A model generated the notes under the pieces. That model was not told the origin of the DNA. It saw only the letters and a list, made by a program, of their open reading frames with translations, and ran no database searches. A program made the position numbers and the translations under genes. Positions 1 through 5,847 of a DNA stretch of 20,467 nt are shown here, in pieces (position 1 is the first letter of the stretch; each line of letters starts with the position of its first letter). The stretch is from a virus: the IMG/VR virus record IMGVR_UViG_3300036761_001128, positions 1 to 20,467 of that record, one strand, 5' to 3'.

Positions 1-283
1 GGTAGCGCATTTTCAAGCCAAAGAATTGAAACTCCGTCGAGGTAAAGGAGCCGGACAAGGCCGAGGCCAGGTCGTGTGCGGCTTGGAGCGCGGTGCCGTC
101 AAAGAGTTGTTGGGTCCGTGGGGTGCCGGGGGTATAGTGCCAGCGGATCGAGGCGCGAGAGGGACGCATCAGGTGCGCGAGGTTCTGCCATTTCTGTTCA
201 TAACTTGCCCGACGTTGTATAAGGGCATCATGTCTCTTGAAACGCTGCGTAAGTTTGTCAGGCTGTAAGAATGGTAATGCCAT
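1..283 (-). CDS. Portal (head-tail connector) protein, N-terminal part, cut by window edge
   Basis: The reading frame opens with ATG at 283 and runs without a stop to the left edge, giving about 94 residues. It starts MALPFLQPDKLTQRF, followed by an R-R-x-x-Y-E-x-K-W helix, a MRPSR segment and then G-T-P-R-T-Q-Q-L-F-D-G-T-A with a following LASALSGSFTS stretch. That order (basic helix, W-x-x-L, GxxR...FD.TA, LAS.L.G.LT) is typical of T7-like head-to-tail connecting proteins. The portal forms the dodecameric ring through which DNA enters the capsid. The start lies 2 bp after the HNH stop codon and has no strong Shine-Dalgarno, so translation probably depends on coupling. The plus-strand ORF here is its shadow. 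Family assignment rests on remembered motif pattern only. Confidence 0.8.
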   Translation of the reverse strand, partial: MALPFLQPDKLTQRFKRHDALIQRRASYEQKWQNLAHLMRPSRASIRWHYTPGTPRTQQLFDGTALQAAHDLASALSGSFTSTEFQFFGLKMRY

Positions 284-285
284 CG

Positions 286-732
286 TTATATGCGTGCAGC
301 TCTACGCCGCAGTACTTCTTTTTTGAGGTTGCAGTTAGCGCACAGCACTTGATACCCAGAGGGGTAGTCGTGCTTCCTTAGATGGTTATAAAGTTTATCC
401 CCACCACAAGAAACCATAAACAACTTTCCGGTTCTTGAAGCCCTAACAGTTCGCTCCTTACAGCCATCGTTGTTAACGTGGTCTAAGCACAGAACATCTA
501 GGTCTCCATGCCCACACCACTTACAAACAGCATCGCCATTTGAGTACATATTGATGGCCGCTTCTTTGTTTAGAAAACGATAGTCATTGGTTTTCTTCCT
601 GTTCACGGCCAGATTGTCTTGACGATATTGCGCCGAGTATGCTTGGCGATTTTTATTTTCACGGTTTAGCTGCAAGATGTGTCCGCGGTTAGCGTAATAA
701 TACTGACTTTGATATTGAGGGCTGTGGTTCAT
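286..732 (-). CDS. HNH endonuclease, probable free-standing homing type
   Basis: 148 residues. A basic, asparagine- and tyrosine-rich N-terminus is followed by a zinc-ribbon type HNH core: C70-K-W-C73, then L-D-H-V-N-N-D-G (residues 83-90, with the H of the HNH triad), L-Y-N-H-L-R-K (114-120) and C131-A-N-C134-N. This is the arrangement of phage HNH nicking or homing endonucleases that cut DNA near their insertion site. The start overlaps the upstream gene's stop (ATGA). It sits between a small head gene and the portal, a place where such genes often intrude. Its base composition is clearly more AT-rich than its neighbours, suggesting separate acquisition. It could instead assist terminase cleavage, as HNH proteins do in some phages, but it is far from the large terminase gene's start. 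Confidence 0.85.
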   Translation of the reverse strand: MNHSPQYQSQYYYANRGHILQLNRENKNRQAYSAQYRQDNLAVNRKKTNDYRFLNKEAAINMYSNGDAVCKWCGHGDLDVLCLDHVNNDGCKERTVRASRTGKLFMVSCGGDKLYNHLRKHDYPSGYQVLCANCNLKKEVLRRRAARI

Positions 733-1109
733 CCGAGGACCGACCTCCGTGGTTGGGCCGGTTGGAGCGTGGACGCATTGACACTCTGGCCTGGCTGATA
801 ACTGCCGAGGACAGAACTCTGTCGTTTCGCGGCACGGGCGCGTCGGCTTTCCGCGTCTGCGGTCTGCACGGCGGCCGCTGCCGCCTTGGCTTTATTGGCG
901 ACATCAATGGCGGAGGTATCGAGTCCAGGGGGTGCAGGACTCACGGCTTTCACCAGTCCCAATCCTGGAGGGATTGCCGTCAGTACATTGCCTCTATCCA
1001 TACGGTCTCGACCTGGCTGAAAGGGTTTCTCACGCGCGAGTTCACTGAAGCCACCCGTTGAGACTGCGGCGACCGAACGCAAGAGAGTATCGCCCACGCC
1101 CCCGCCCAT
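729..1109 (-). CDS. Small head-region phage protein of unknown function
   Basis: 126 residues starting MGGGVGD. The middle is alanine- and lysine-rich and probably helical (around residues 65-95). The C-terminus carries a repeated tripartite signature, R-Q-S-S-V-L-G and then R-R-S-V-L-G at the very end. I recall similar short proteins with R-x-S-x-L-x-S...K-T-L-L-G tails next to portal genes in podoviruses; none has a function I can name. The start is fixed by the TGATG overlap with the nine-codon ORF upstream, and the end overlaps the HNH start by ATGA. It is the first substantial gene downstream of the promoter at 1178-1207. Confidence 0.6.
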   Translation of the reverse strand: MGGGVGDTLLRSVAAVSTGGFSELAREKPFQPGRDRMDRGNVLTAIPPGLGLVKAVSPAPPGLDTSAIDVANKAKAAAAAVQTADAESRRARAAKRQSSVLGSYQPGQSVNASTLQPAQPRRSVLG

Positions 1110-1138
1110 CAGTAGCCTCGCTTCTTTTTCTTGGCCAT
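1109..1138 (-). CDS. Nine-codon basic ORF (MAKKKKRGY)
   Basis: Reads M-A-K-K-K-K-R-G-Y-stop. A GGAGG ribosome-binding site lies 5 bases upstream of the ATG (about 1144-1148), and the TGA overlaps the next gene's ATG as TGATG. It is the first start codon on the transcript expected from the promoter at 1178-1207. It may be a real micropeptide, a leader that loads ribosomes for the 126-residue gene, or the remnant of a longer gene. Ribosome site and overlap are visible; function is not. Confidence 0.4.
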   Translation of the reverse strand: MAKKKKRGY

Positions 1139-1152
1139 GACGCCTCCATAAG

Positions 1153-1168
1153 ATTAGACGTTTCTAAT
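1153..1168. promoter_or_regulatory. Operator-like palindrome ATTAGA-N4-TCTAAT (copy 1)
   Basis: Perfect inverted repeat ATTAGA-cgtt-TCTAAT. It lies just downstream of the -10 element of the minus-strand promoter at 1178-1207, about +3 to +18, and ahead of the GGAGG of the nine-codon ORF. The same 16-bp pattern with a different 4-base centre occurs at 1430-1445. Position and symmetry are those of a dimeric repressor site; the binding protein is not identified. Confidence 0.55.
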
Positions 1169-1177
1169 AATGTGTAT

Positions 1178-1207
1178 CCTATACGCCACAGTTTATTCGC
1201 ATGTCAA
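1178..1207 (-). promoter_or_regulatory. Sigma70-type promoter for small head gene, HNH and portal
   Basis: On the minus strand a perfect TTGACA (1202-1207) is followed after 18 bases by TATAGG (1178-1183). The 16 bp TACCGCTTGACATGCG (1198-1213) recur exactly at the plus-strand promoter at 10641-10656. Transcription would start near 1171 and lead into the nine-codon ORF, the 126-residue gene, HNH and portal. The operator at 1153-1168 overlaps the early transcribed bases. Confidence 0.6.
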
Positions 1208-1224
1208 GCGGTACTGAACAGGAG

Positions 1225-1354
1225 AGGGGTGGTCACGTCCACCCATAACCACCTTATGCGTAGTAGCGGACACAGTCTGGGAGTTTGTGAGGGGTTGTCA
1301 AGTCCACCCATAACCACCGTATGCGTAGTAGCGGACACAGTCTGGGAGTGTGTT
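1225..1354. repeat. Two tandem 65-bp direct repeats
   Basis: Copies 1225-1289 and 1290-1354 abut with an exact 65-bp period and a handful of mismatches. The best conserved core is TCCACCCATAACCACC with the following TATGCGTAGTAGCGGACACA. Copy 1 contains GGTGGT...ACCACC arms that could form a hairpin; copy 2 has lost this symmetry. No coding potential. It could be a tandem protein-binding or regulatory element upstream of the 1178-1207 promoter, or a remnant duplication. Confidence 0.75.
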
Positions 1355-1429
1355 CCGAAAAGGGACTGGAGGAATGAGGCGTCCCGTCCCTGGGGACTGG
1401 AGGCATGACAGCCTGCGTCCCCTGCGAAC

Positions 1430-1467
1430 ATTAGAGGATTCTAATGTTGTTCTAATCTCGTTCTAAT
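1430..1467. promoter_or_regulatory. Second ATTAGA-N4-TCTAAT palindrome extended by 11-bp phased TCTAAT half-sites
   Basis: The palindrome ATTAGA-ggat-TCTAAT occupies 1430-1445, inside a longer AACATTAGA/TCTAATGTT inverted repeat. Two further TTCTAAT half-sites follow, with TCTAAT starting at 1440, 1451 and 1462: an exact 11-base step, one turn of DNA. A plus-strand extended -10 (TGcTACAAT, 1475-1483) follows but lacks a good -35. The array looks like a cooperative binding site for the same protein as the operator at 1153-1168. Confidence 0.55.
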
Positions 1468-1581
1468 GTTGGCGTGCTACAATAGGACGATCGCGCGAGG
1501 GAGTTCCCCTCAGAGACGAGAGAGACAGGCGGAAAGAGACACGGACCGTCGCCCCTTGGGGTCAGGCAGGGGTTCCCATTC

Positions 1582-3015
1582 TTATCTGAGAATCTCGGCT
1601 CCGTCTGGATCGAGGCCAAAGTCAGATTCGTATTCGCCCGTTTTGTCGTAGGTCATGGGATCGAACGTGGTCTGGTAGAAGTTGGGGACGCGCTCTGGCA
1701 GGTGGGTGCGCACGCCGAGGCAGAGGGTTTTGAGGGCGTCGGCGGCATGGGACGCCCATGAATGGTGGGGTTTGGATTCGTACTCCTGTTTCTCCTCATT
1801 ATACTTCTTATGATAACTCGCCAGACAGTCGGTGCCGCTATGGCCGCGATAGCGGATCTTCCCCGTGGTGGCGTCATGGAAGCGGAAGCGCGGGAACAGG
1901 CGACGGACGACGCCAATGCCTTCTTGGACATCGAGGCGCGGGGTGACGGTCACGCTCACGTGGACCTCTCGACACGCTTTCACCACAATCTCCTCCGCAC
2001 TCTTGCCCGTGCCCCATTCCGTCTTCGCCGCATCGTGCGGGAGGAACACCTCTTTGTGCTTCCACGGCTTCGCCATCATGTAGCGGAAGTAGTGAAAGAA
2101 GTCTTCGCCCGTGGCTTCGTAGTAGTCGATCAAGCGAATCTCGTCGCCAATCAACTGCGAGGACCAGATGGCGGTTTGGTCGTCGATCCCGATGTCCCAT
2201 CCGCTGATGACCGGGAAGGCCGGGTCGTGCGGGAAGTGGCCCACGCGATCCTGGAGGAACGCGTCACTGAGTAGGCGTCCATAAAAGCTGCCTTGCATGG
2301 GGGCGTCAAAGGACACGTAGTACTCTTGTTGGGCGAGGTCGGGGTCCATGCCTTGCTCGATTTCCTGTGCGACAAATTCAGGGGTAATCACGGGCGTCAC
2401 GCCGTCCTGCAAGGTGGTCGTGGTGATGTCGAGGTGCGAGAGGAACCAATCCTTCGGATGGTCCTTCGCGGTTTGGTAGAGCCGATAGCCGTGATTGCGT
2501 CCGCGTGGGGTATAGAGGAACCACGCCCAGCCGCCGTTCTCCGCCAGGATGGGGCGGGTGAGATCCCACGCCATCGGGTTCTGCACGGGATACTCCGTAA
2601 AGAGGCAGCCCACGGGATTAATGCCGATGAGGTTTTGATTGATGTTGTCGGTGCCGACGAGTTGAATCATCGAGCCGTTCGTCAACTCCAACCGCAGGTC
2701 CGTTTCGTTCTTCCCTTCGGTCCCCGGCTTCAGCAGTTCTTTCGGGATGTAGTCGAGGAACGGCGTGCCCGCTTTATCCATGCCCTTCCACACAATCTTC
2801 TTCGCCAACGAGAACGTGGGAAAGTAATAGTTATACAAGCCCACGCGGGTGAGCGCCCCCTGCATCAGGAGTTGCAGGCCGTGGAGGTCCTTGCCATGTC
2901 GGCGGGGCCAGATGCAGACGCCACGGAGCACGCCGTTCGCACGGGCCTTCAAGGACGCGAGTTGGTAGGGGCGAGGCTGAAACGGGAAGACGACGTTCTC
3001 ACCGCGTCGGGCCAT
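1582..3015 (-). CDS. terL: Terminase large subunit (packaging ATPase-nuclease)
   Basis: 477 residues. This motor pumps phage DNA into the prohead and cuts it. The ATPase half shows a Walker A-like W-P-R-R-H-G-K-D (residues 36-43), an atypical Walker B with catalytic glutamate G-C-L-F-T-E-Y-P (136-143) and the coupling motif Y-T-P-R-G-R-N-H (168-175). The nuclease half shows G-W-D-I-G (272-276), P-H-D-A-A-K-T-E-W around 326-334 and a C-terminal H-A-A-D-A-L, supplying the acidic metal ligands of an RNase H-like fold. Length fits the family. The ATG overlaps the upstream stop as TAATG, without a clear Shine-Dalgarno, so translation is coupled to the 49-residue ORF. A long plus-strand ORF at 2293-3018 is a GC-rich shadow. 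Confidence 0.95.
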   Translation of the reverse strand: MARRGENVVFPFQPRPYQLASLKARANGVLRGVCIWPRRHGKDLHGLQLLMQGALTRVGLYNYYFPTFSLAKKIVWKGMDKAGTPFLDYIPKELLKPGTEGKNETDLRLELTNGSMIQLVGTDNINQNLIGINPVGCLFTEYPVQNPMAWDLTRPILAENGGWAWFLYTPRGRNHGYRLYQTAKDHPKDWFLSHLDITTTTLQDGVTPVITPEFVAQEIEQGMDPDLAQQEYYVSFDAPMQGSFYGRLLSDAFLQDRVGHFPHDPAFPVISGWDIGIDDQTAIWSSQLIGDEIRLIDYYEATGEDFFHYFRYMMAKPWKHKEVFLPHDAAKTEWGTGKSAEEIVVKACREVHVSVTVTPRLDVQEGIGVVRRLFPRFRFHDATTGKIRYRGHSGTDCLASYHKKYNEEKQEYESKPHHSWASHAADALKTLCLGVRTHLPERVPNFYQTTFDPMTYDKTGEYESDFGLDPDGAEILR

Positions 3016-3164
3016 TAGGCGCGGATCGTGACGCGGTCGTGGGCGTCACGCACGGTCCCCGCACGAGCGGCGACCCGCCCGTGACGCGCGGGCTGTGGAC
3101 GCCCGACCTCGTCCGTCTCCTTCGTGGGACGGGTCTCGACACGGTCACCGGTCCAGGGGCTCAT
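3015..3164 (-). CDS. 49-residue basic ORF between terminase subunits
   Basis: Starts MSPWTGDRVETRPTKE and ends R-V-T-I-R-A. Its ATG overlaps the small terminase-like gene's stop (ATGA) and its TAA overlaps the large terminase ATG (TAATG), so it is framed exactly by both neighbours. It is rich in arginine and without hydrophobic segments, so a small soluble, possibly nucleic-acid-binding protein. Its strict coupling on both sides is the main reason to call it real. It may help packaging or simply carry ribosomes to the large terminase. I do not recognise a family. Confidence 0.6.
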   Translation of the reverse strand: MSPWTGDRVETRPTKETDEVGRPQPARHGRVAARAGTVRDAHDRVTIRA

Positions 3165-3767
3165 GTCGGCGTCTCCTCGGTCGGGGTCACATCAATCGTA
3201 TCCGGCTGCATCCAGTCGGGCAATTCGAGCGTGTGCACGACCGTCACGGTTTGCTTCGACGGCGGGGCCTTCAGGCCCAACACGTCCGTGAGCGTCCGCG
3301 CCGCTTCCAACTGCACCCGTAACGCCGGGGTCGTCCGCTCGTCCGTCACCCGCCCCTGATGCGCGTAGTACTGCGTCTCCGTCGCCTCCAACATCTGGGC
3401 GGCCTTCTGCATCGCGGAGCCCGCCAGCGCCGCCAGCGTCTCCTCCGTGTAGCCCGCCGCACTGAGCAACCGCTCCCTGGGCGAGTCCCCCCCGGGCATA
3501 TAACCCGTCGGGGATCTCAACGACGGCGTGGAACTCCGGGAACTTCGTGGCGCGGACAACAAGGAGTTCCGACGGATAGATGACGCGGATTTTCCGGCGG
3601 CACCAGGGGGTCTCGGCAATGGGGATGTAGCGGTAGTGGGCGGGGAAGCCGAGTCGGTCGGTCCAGAGCTTAAGCGTTTCATGCTTCATCCCTAACGTCT
3701 GCGCCGCGTACCGAAACCACACCGGATGCTCGCACGGCCCCACCCACTCGTTTAAGCGCACCTTCAT
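3161..3767 (-). CDS. Putative terminase small subunit, frame broken at a G7 run
   Basis: The N-terminal frame starts at 3767 (ATGA overlap with the lipoprotein gene) as MKVRLNEW and contains a helix-turn-helix-like stretch (Y-A-A-Q-T-L-G-M-K-H-E-T-L-K-L-W-T-D-R). It loses protein-like character at a run of seven G (3487-3493 on the plus strand as C). A second frame then carries D-S-P-R-E-R-L-L-S-A-A-G-Y-T-E-E-T-L, a helical middle, and a C-terminus with A-L-R-V-Q-L-E-A-A-R-T-L-T-D-V-L-G-L. The whole span is 607 bases, one more than a multiple of three; dropping one G gives a continuous 201-residue protein. DNA-binding start, helical body and place before the large terminase suggest the packaging-site recognition subunit. 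The second frame has its own ATG at 3499 but no ribosome site. Confidence 0.6.
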
Positions 3768-3997
3768 CGGATCGGATCGCCAGGACGATACCCGGTGGTC
3801 GGATACACCGGCTGCGCCCCAGGCACCCAAAAAATGTCCTTGGGCGTGCGAGGCATCCACTCGGGTCCCCTCGCGTGCGGCCCCTGCGGGACCATCCCCA
3901 GCGGCGGATCCGGCATGGGTGGGTAGGCCCACGGGTCCGGCTCTCGCACACACCCGATCAGACTCAGGAGCCCCAGACTCAGTAGCAGGACGCGCAT
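3764..3997 (-). CDS. Small proline-rich lipoprotein
   Basis: 77 residues. The N-terminus MRVLLLSLGLLSLIGC is a lipoprotein signal peptide with lipobox L-I-G-C at residues 13-16. The mature part is rich in proline (P-M-P-D-P-P-L-G). A GGAG ribosome site lies about 7 bases upstream, and the stop overlaps the next start as ATGA. Short proline-rich lipoproteins resemble Rz1-type outer-membrane spanins, but this one sits in the packaging operon, away from the lysis cassette, and has no obvious inner-membrane partner beside it. It might instead act in superinfection exclusion. Lipidation is well supported; role is inferred. Confidence 0.65.
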   Translation of the reverse strand: MRVLLLSLGLLSLIGCVREPDPWAYPPMPDPPLGMVPQGPHARGPEWMPRTPKDIFWVPGAQPVYPTTGYRPGDPIR

Positions 3998-4119
3998 ACC
4001 ACTCCTTCTACACCCCCTCCCCTCCCCCTGTCAATACCCAGCCCAAAAATACTCCACCGGCTGCGTCCCCTCCGTGCCTGCCCTCCACCCACTCGGCTCG
4101 GTGCCGCCCCCTCCGTCAT
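3979..4119 (-). CDS. Possible 46-residue ORF upstream of lipoprotein (weak)
   Basis: Frame MTEGAAPSRVGGGQARRG... ends by overlapping the lipoprotein start. A GGAGACGC-ATGA start context resembles the ribosome cassette used repeatedly at 10870, 11298 and 11944. Composition is very glycine- and arginine-rich because the DNA is G-rich on this strand, so it may be chance. Confidence 0.22.
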   Translation of the reverse strand: MTEGAAPSRVGGGQARRGRSRWSIFGLGIDRGRGGGVEGVVCASCY

Positions 4120-4237
4120 GCGTCTCCACCCCCTCTCACGGGTGCCGGTCTCACTGGATGTCCGAAAACCACTCTGCTCCCTGCAGGTCTACAGGCACAC
4201 ATGCGGACGCCGCGTTTTTCCCCTCCCCCCCCCCTCG

Positions 4238-4353
4238 GTACTACCTAGGGAGAAGATGCGAGGGACGTACGACCTAGGGAGATGATGGGAGGGGCGTACT
4301 ACCTAATGAGAAGATGCGAGGGACGTACGACCTAGGGAGATGATGGTGATGAC
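4238..4353. repeat. Four 29-bp tandem repeats (iteron-like)
   Basis: Units 4238-4266, 4267-4295, 4296-4324 and 4325-4353 abut exactly. Shared core: GTAC(T/G)ACCTAGGGAGA(A/T)GATG. Units 1 and 3 resemble each other (GTACTACC, GAAGATGCGAGGGAC), as do 2 and 4 (GTACGACC, GATGATGG), so there is a 58-bp higher-order period. Three of four contain the palindrome CCTAGG; unit 3 has CCTAAT. There are no spacers, so this is not CRISPR. Most likely binding sites for a replication or partition protein, or a regulatory array. Confidence 0.8.
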
Positions 4354-4681
4354 GCCGACGACTCGTACAGGGCTGCGTGAGGCTCTAGTCCCCCCGTCGT
4401 CCCCCCGTCGTGTCCGCTCGCGGTGCGGCGCGCGGCGCCGTGGTGAGTGGGTCGGCTGGCTAGGTCCCGGGCTCGGGGAGCGTGAGGGGATAAGAGGGGA
4501 AGGGGATTACGCCGTCGGCCGGGCGTGCGCCCTCGCTCGGCATGGCTGGGAGGCGGAGTGGAGGGTGCGCGTCACGCGGGGGGATCGAGACCGGCTGCGA
4601 TTCCTACGGCCTTGGTCGCCGCGCCCTTGTACAGGCCTACGGAATCCATGGCCTCACGAGGCGTTCGGCTCTAATAGAGAG

Positions 4682-4711
4682 ATCAGACTCCTTTTGAGGA
4701 GGCGGTGTCAA
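4682..4711 (-). promoter_or_regulatory. Candidate minus-strand promoter for packaging operon
   Basis: GCTTGACA on the minus strand (TTGACA at 4706-4711), then 18 bases, then TCTGAT (4682-4687, four of six matches to consensus). Right at the expected start lies the palindrome CTCTA-T-TAGAG (4669-4679), which includes an ATTAGA half-site as in the operator at 1153-1168. It would transcribe leftwards into the lipoprotein and terminase genes about 700 bp away. Confidence 0.4.
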
Positions 4712-4802
4712 GCATTATTTTTTCAGCCTTATATATTGCGGAGTTACGGCTTGACAGACAATGCATGACACGGCATGACAATAGAGGACACGGCCGCCTC
4801 CT
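4696..4802. repeat. Imperfect inverted repeat enclosing AT-rich patch and divergent -35 boxes
   Basis: GAGGAGGCGG at 4697-4706 is matched by CCGCCTCCTC near 4793-4802; with a short insertion the arms extend to TGAGGAGGCGG-TGTC against GACAC-GG-CCGCCTCCTCA. Inside, TGTCAAGC (from 4706) and GCTTGACA (to 4756) form a second inverted pair, giving back-to-back -35 boxes around the AT-rich patch at 4711-4738. A small hairpin CTCCT-TTTG-AGGAG lies at 4688-4701. Confidence 0.5.
4751..4779 (+). promoter_or_regulatory. Weak plus-strand promoter candidate
   Basis: GCTTGACA with a perfect -35 at 4751-4756; at 17 bases follows CATGAC (three of six), while the better GACAAT lies 20 bases away. GCATGACA occurs twice 10 bp apart (4763 and 4773). 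It would drive the plus-strand genes from 4962 on. The -35 and its mirror image are clear, the -10 is not. Confidence 0.3.
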
Positions 4803-4961
4803 CACGAGGGCAGCATGGACAGCATGGCCACACGGTGGCACAGGTGCGCCTCACGGCGTCGAGTCTGCTCCTCTCCCCCACACGACCGCGCAGGCGGCCC
4901 TCATGCGACCCACAACCGAGCGCATGATGTCGAGGCACAATCAGGGCGTACGGGAGAGCCC

Positions 4962-5324
4962 ATGACCGTCACCCCCCACCAGCTGAACGGCCCGGCACGG
5001 CCGAGCACGCAGGCGTCCACCCTGGATCCAGGCAGGCGGCACGAGGCACGAGAGTGGTGGCCGGACGAGGACGCCGACGGGCGGTGGGAGGATCGGAGGC
5101 AGTCCGTGCCAGGGGAGGAGCCACCCGTGCCTGGCCCACTCGCGCGAGCGGGGACGCCCAGGCGCTCCGTATTTGCAGCGCACCCAGACGCGAGGGCATG
5201 GCGCGCGCGAGTCTGTGCGGCACGGGAGACACGGACACGCCGATGGCGAAGGTCTCTGTGCCACGACCGCCACGGACGAGCGGGACGCCACGACACGCCT
5301 TCAGGCCTTCGAGGATACCCGTGA
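4962..5324 (+). CDS. Possible small ORF, frame uncertain
   Basis: ATG at 4962 has a GGGAG ribosome site 5 bases upstream. The frame MTVTPHQLNGPARPS... is GC-rich and becomes low in protein character after about residue 65. From about 5170 to 5406 a different frame looks more like a protein: D-A-T-T-R-L-Q-A-F-E-D-T-R-E-P-T-W-P followed by a hydrophobic tail S-L-L-T-W-G-L-L-G-A-F-S-I-L-C-G-W-T-V-T-L-S-stop (TGA 5404-5406). One gene with an indel, ending in a membrane anchor, would explain both parts. The DNA is GC-rich enough for long chance ORFs in all frames, so confidence is low. Confidence 0.3.
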   Translation: MTVTPHQLNGPARPSTQASTLDPGRRHEAREWWPDEDADGRWEDRRQSVPGEEPPVPGPLARAGTPRRSVFAAHPDARAWRARVCAARETRTRRWRRSLCHDRHGRAGRHDTPSGLRGYP

Positions 5325-5539
5325 GCCGACCTGGCCGTCTCTCCTCACCTGGGGACTGCTAGGGGCCTTCTCGATCCTATGTGGGTGGACGGTCACACTG
5401 TCATGATGGCCATACGGCCGGAACGGGATGCGATGACTCCGATCGACACAGCACCCGATCGAGGTCACGGGATCGAGTGGCATGGGCGGGTCCACGGGTA
5501 TGGCGATGACACGCAAGCGGGACGGCCTACCATCGCCTC

Positions 5540-5695
5540 GTGTCGGGCGTGGAAGTGGCGAAATTGGCCGACGATCGACAAGACTATTTTCCTCGTGGCA
5601 AGTGGGCCACGATCCAAAACATACAGGCGAGAATGGCCTTGTGCCTCGACATTGAATTAGCCAAGAGCAAAGAAGAAAGGAAGGTACGAACATGA
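5540..5695 (+). CDS. Short phage ORF with unclear start (possibly frameshifted)
   Basis: The frame ending at TGA 5693-5695 reads V-S-G-V-E-V-A-K-L-A-D-D-R-Q-D-Y-F-P-R-G-K-W, then A-T-I-Q-N-I-Q-A-R-M-A-L-C-L-D-I-E-L-A-K-S-K-E-E-R, a convincing helical protein. Only GTG codons (5540, 5549, 5555) are available after a stop at 5507-5509, none with a ribosome site. An ATG at 5403, coupled by ATGA to the preceding frame, opens another frame (MMAIRPERDAMTPID...) which could be the true N-terminus if one base is wrong near 5510-5530. The end overlaps the next start as ATGA. Function unknown. Confidence 0.5.
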   Translation: MSGVEVAKLADDRQDYFPRGKWATIQNIQARMALCLDIELAKSKEERKVRT

Positions 5696-5817
5696 CACGT
5701 CAAGAAAGTTTCCTGGCCATGAACAGAGATCGGGCTGATCGTGGAACCCATATCATCGACACCTATCGGCATATGCACGAGGAATGGTCCAGCGCAGAAC
5801 AGAAAGGCGACGCATGA
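5692..5817 (+). CDS. 41-residue hypothetical protein
   Basis: MTRQESFLAMNRDRADRG... ends in a charged, helical stretch with Y-R-H-M-H-E-E-W. It is coupled upstream by ATGA and has a GGAAGG ribosome site about 9 bases before the ATG. Its TGA overlaps another ATG at 5814 (ATGA). Soluble, no recognised domain. Confidence 0.5.
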   Translation: MTRQESFLAMNRDRADRGTHIIDTYRHMHEEWSSAEQKGDA

Positions 5818-5847
5818 ACCGCCACAACCCCCAATACAGTACCGCCT

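Larger units (their letters stand above)
1139..1581. other. Regulatory gap between terminase and head genes
   Basis: No convincing gene in about 440 bp; ORFs on either strand lack ribosome sites and family resemblance. The stretch holds a minus-strand promoter and operator (1153-1207), two 65-bp tandem repeats (1225-1354), a 16-bp direct repeat (1362-1377 and 1393-1408, one mismatch), and a palindrome plus phased TCTAAT array (1430-1467). Nothing that looks like a classic hairpin-plus-T-run terminator follows the terminase stop; the CCCCAAGGGG near 1550 is too small and lacks a T run. Confidence 0.6.
3998..4961. other. GC-rich gene-poor region, candidate origin and control region
   Basis: About 960 bp without a gene I trust. 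The minus strand is strongly G-rich near 4011-4028 (three G runs of 4-5 separated by single A) and 4225-4234 (G10), which may form G-quadruplexes; the first cluster lies just upstream of the lipoprotein ribosome site. A minus-strand TTGACA lies at 4029-4034. CCCCCCGTCGTC occurs twice in tandem near 4389-4413. The region also holds the four 29-bp repeats, an AT-rich patch at 4711-4738 and divergent -35 boxes. Tandem repeats beside an AT-rich patch between divergent transcription units fit an origin of replication, but this is inference. Confidence 0.45.

Noticed and set aside
26-268. Plus-strand 80-residue ORF
   Set aside because: It is antisense to the portal N-terminus, which has clear family motifs; no ribosome site.
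2293-3018. 241-residue plus-strand ORF opposite the terminase
   Set aside because: Shadow of the GC-rich terminase gene; composition (H, R, V, L) is that of an antisense frame and no motif is visible. The same holds for 1762-2274.
3192-3953. 253-residue minus-strand ORF taken as one protein
   Set aside because: Only residues about 63-154 are protein-like; the start lies inside the lipoprotein gene and the tail after the G7 run is glycine-alanine noise from a neighbouring frame.
4238-4353. Tandem 29-bp repeats as a CRISPR array or T7-like promoters
   Set aside because: Units abut without spacers. TACGACC-TA-GGGAGA looks a little like a T7 promoter but lacks the spacing between the two blocks.
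4340-4768. 142-residue plus-strand ORF
   Set aside because: Begins in the repeat, arginine- and glycine-rich with no domain, and ends in the AT-rich promoter patch.
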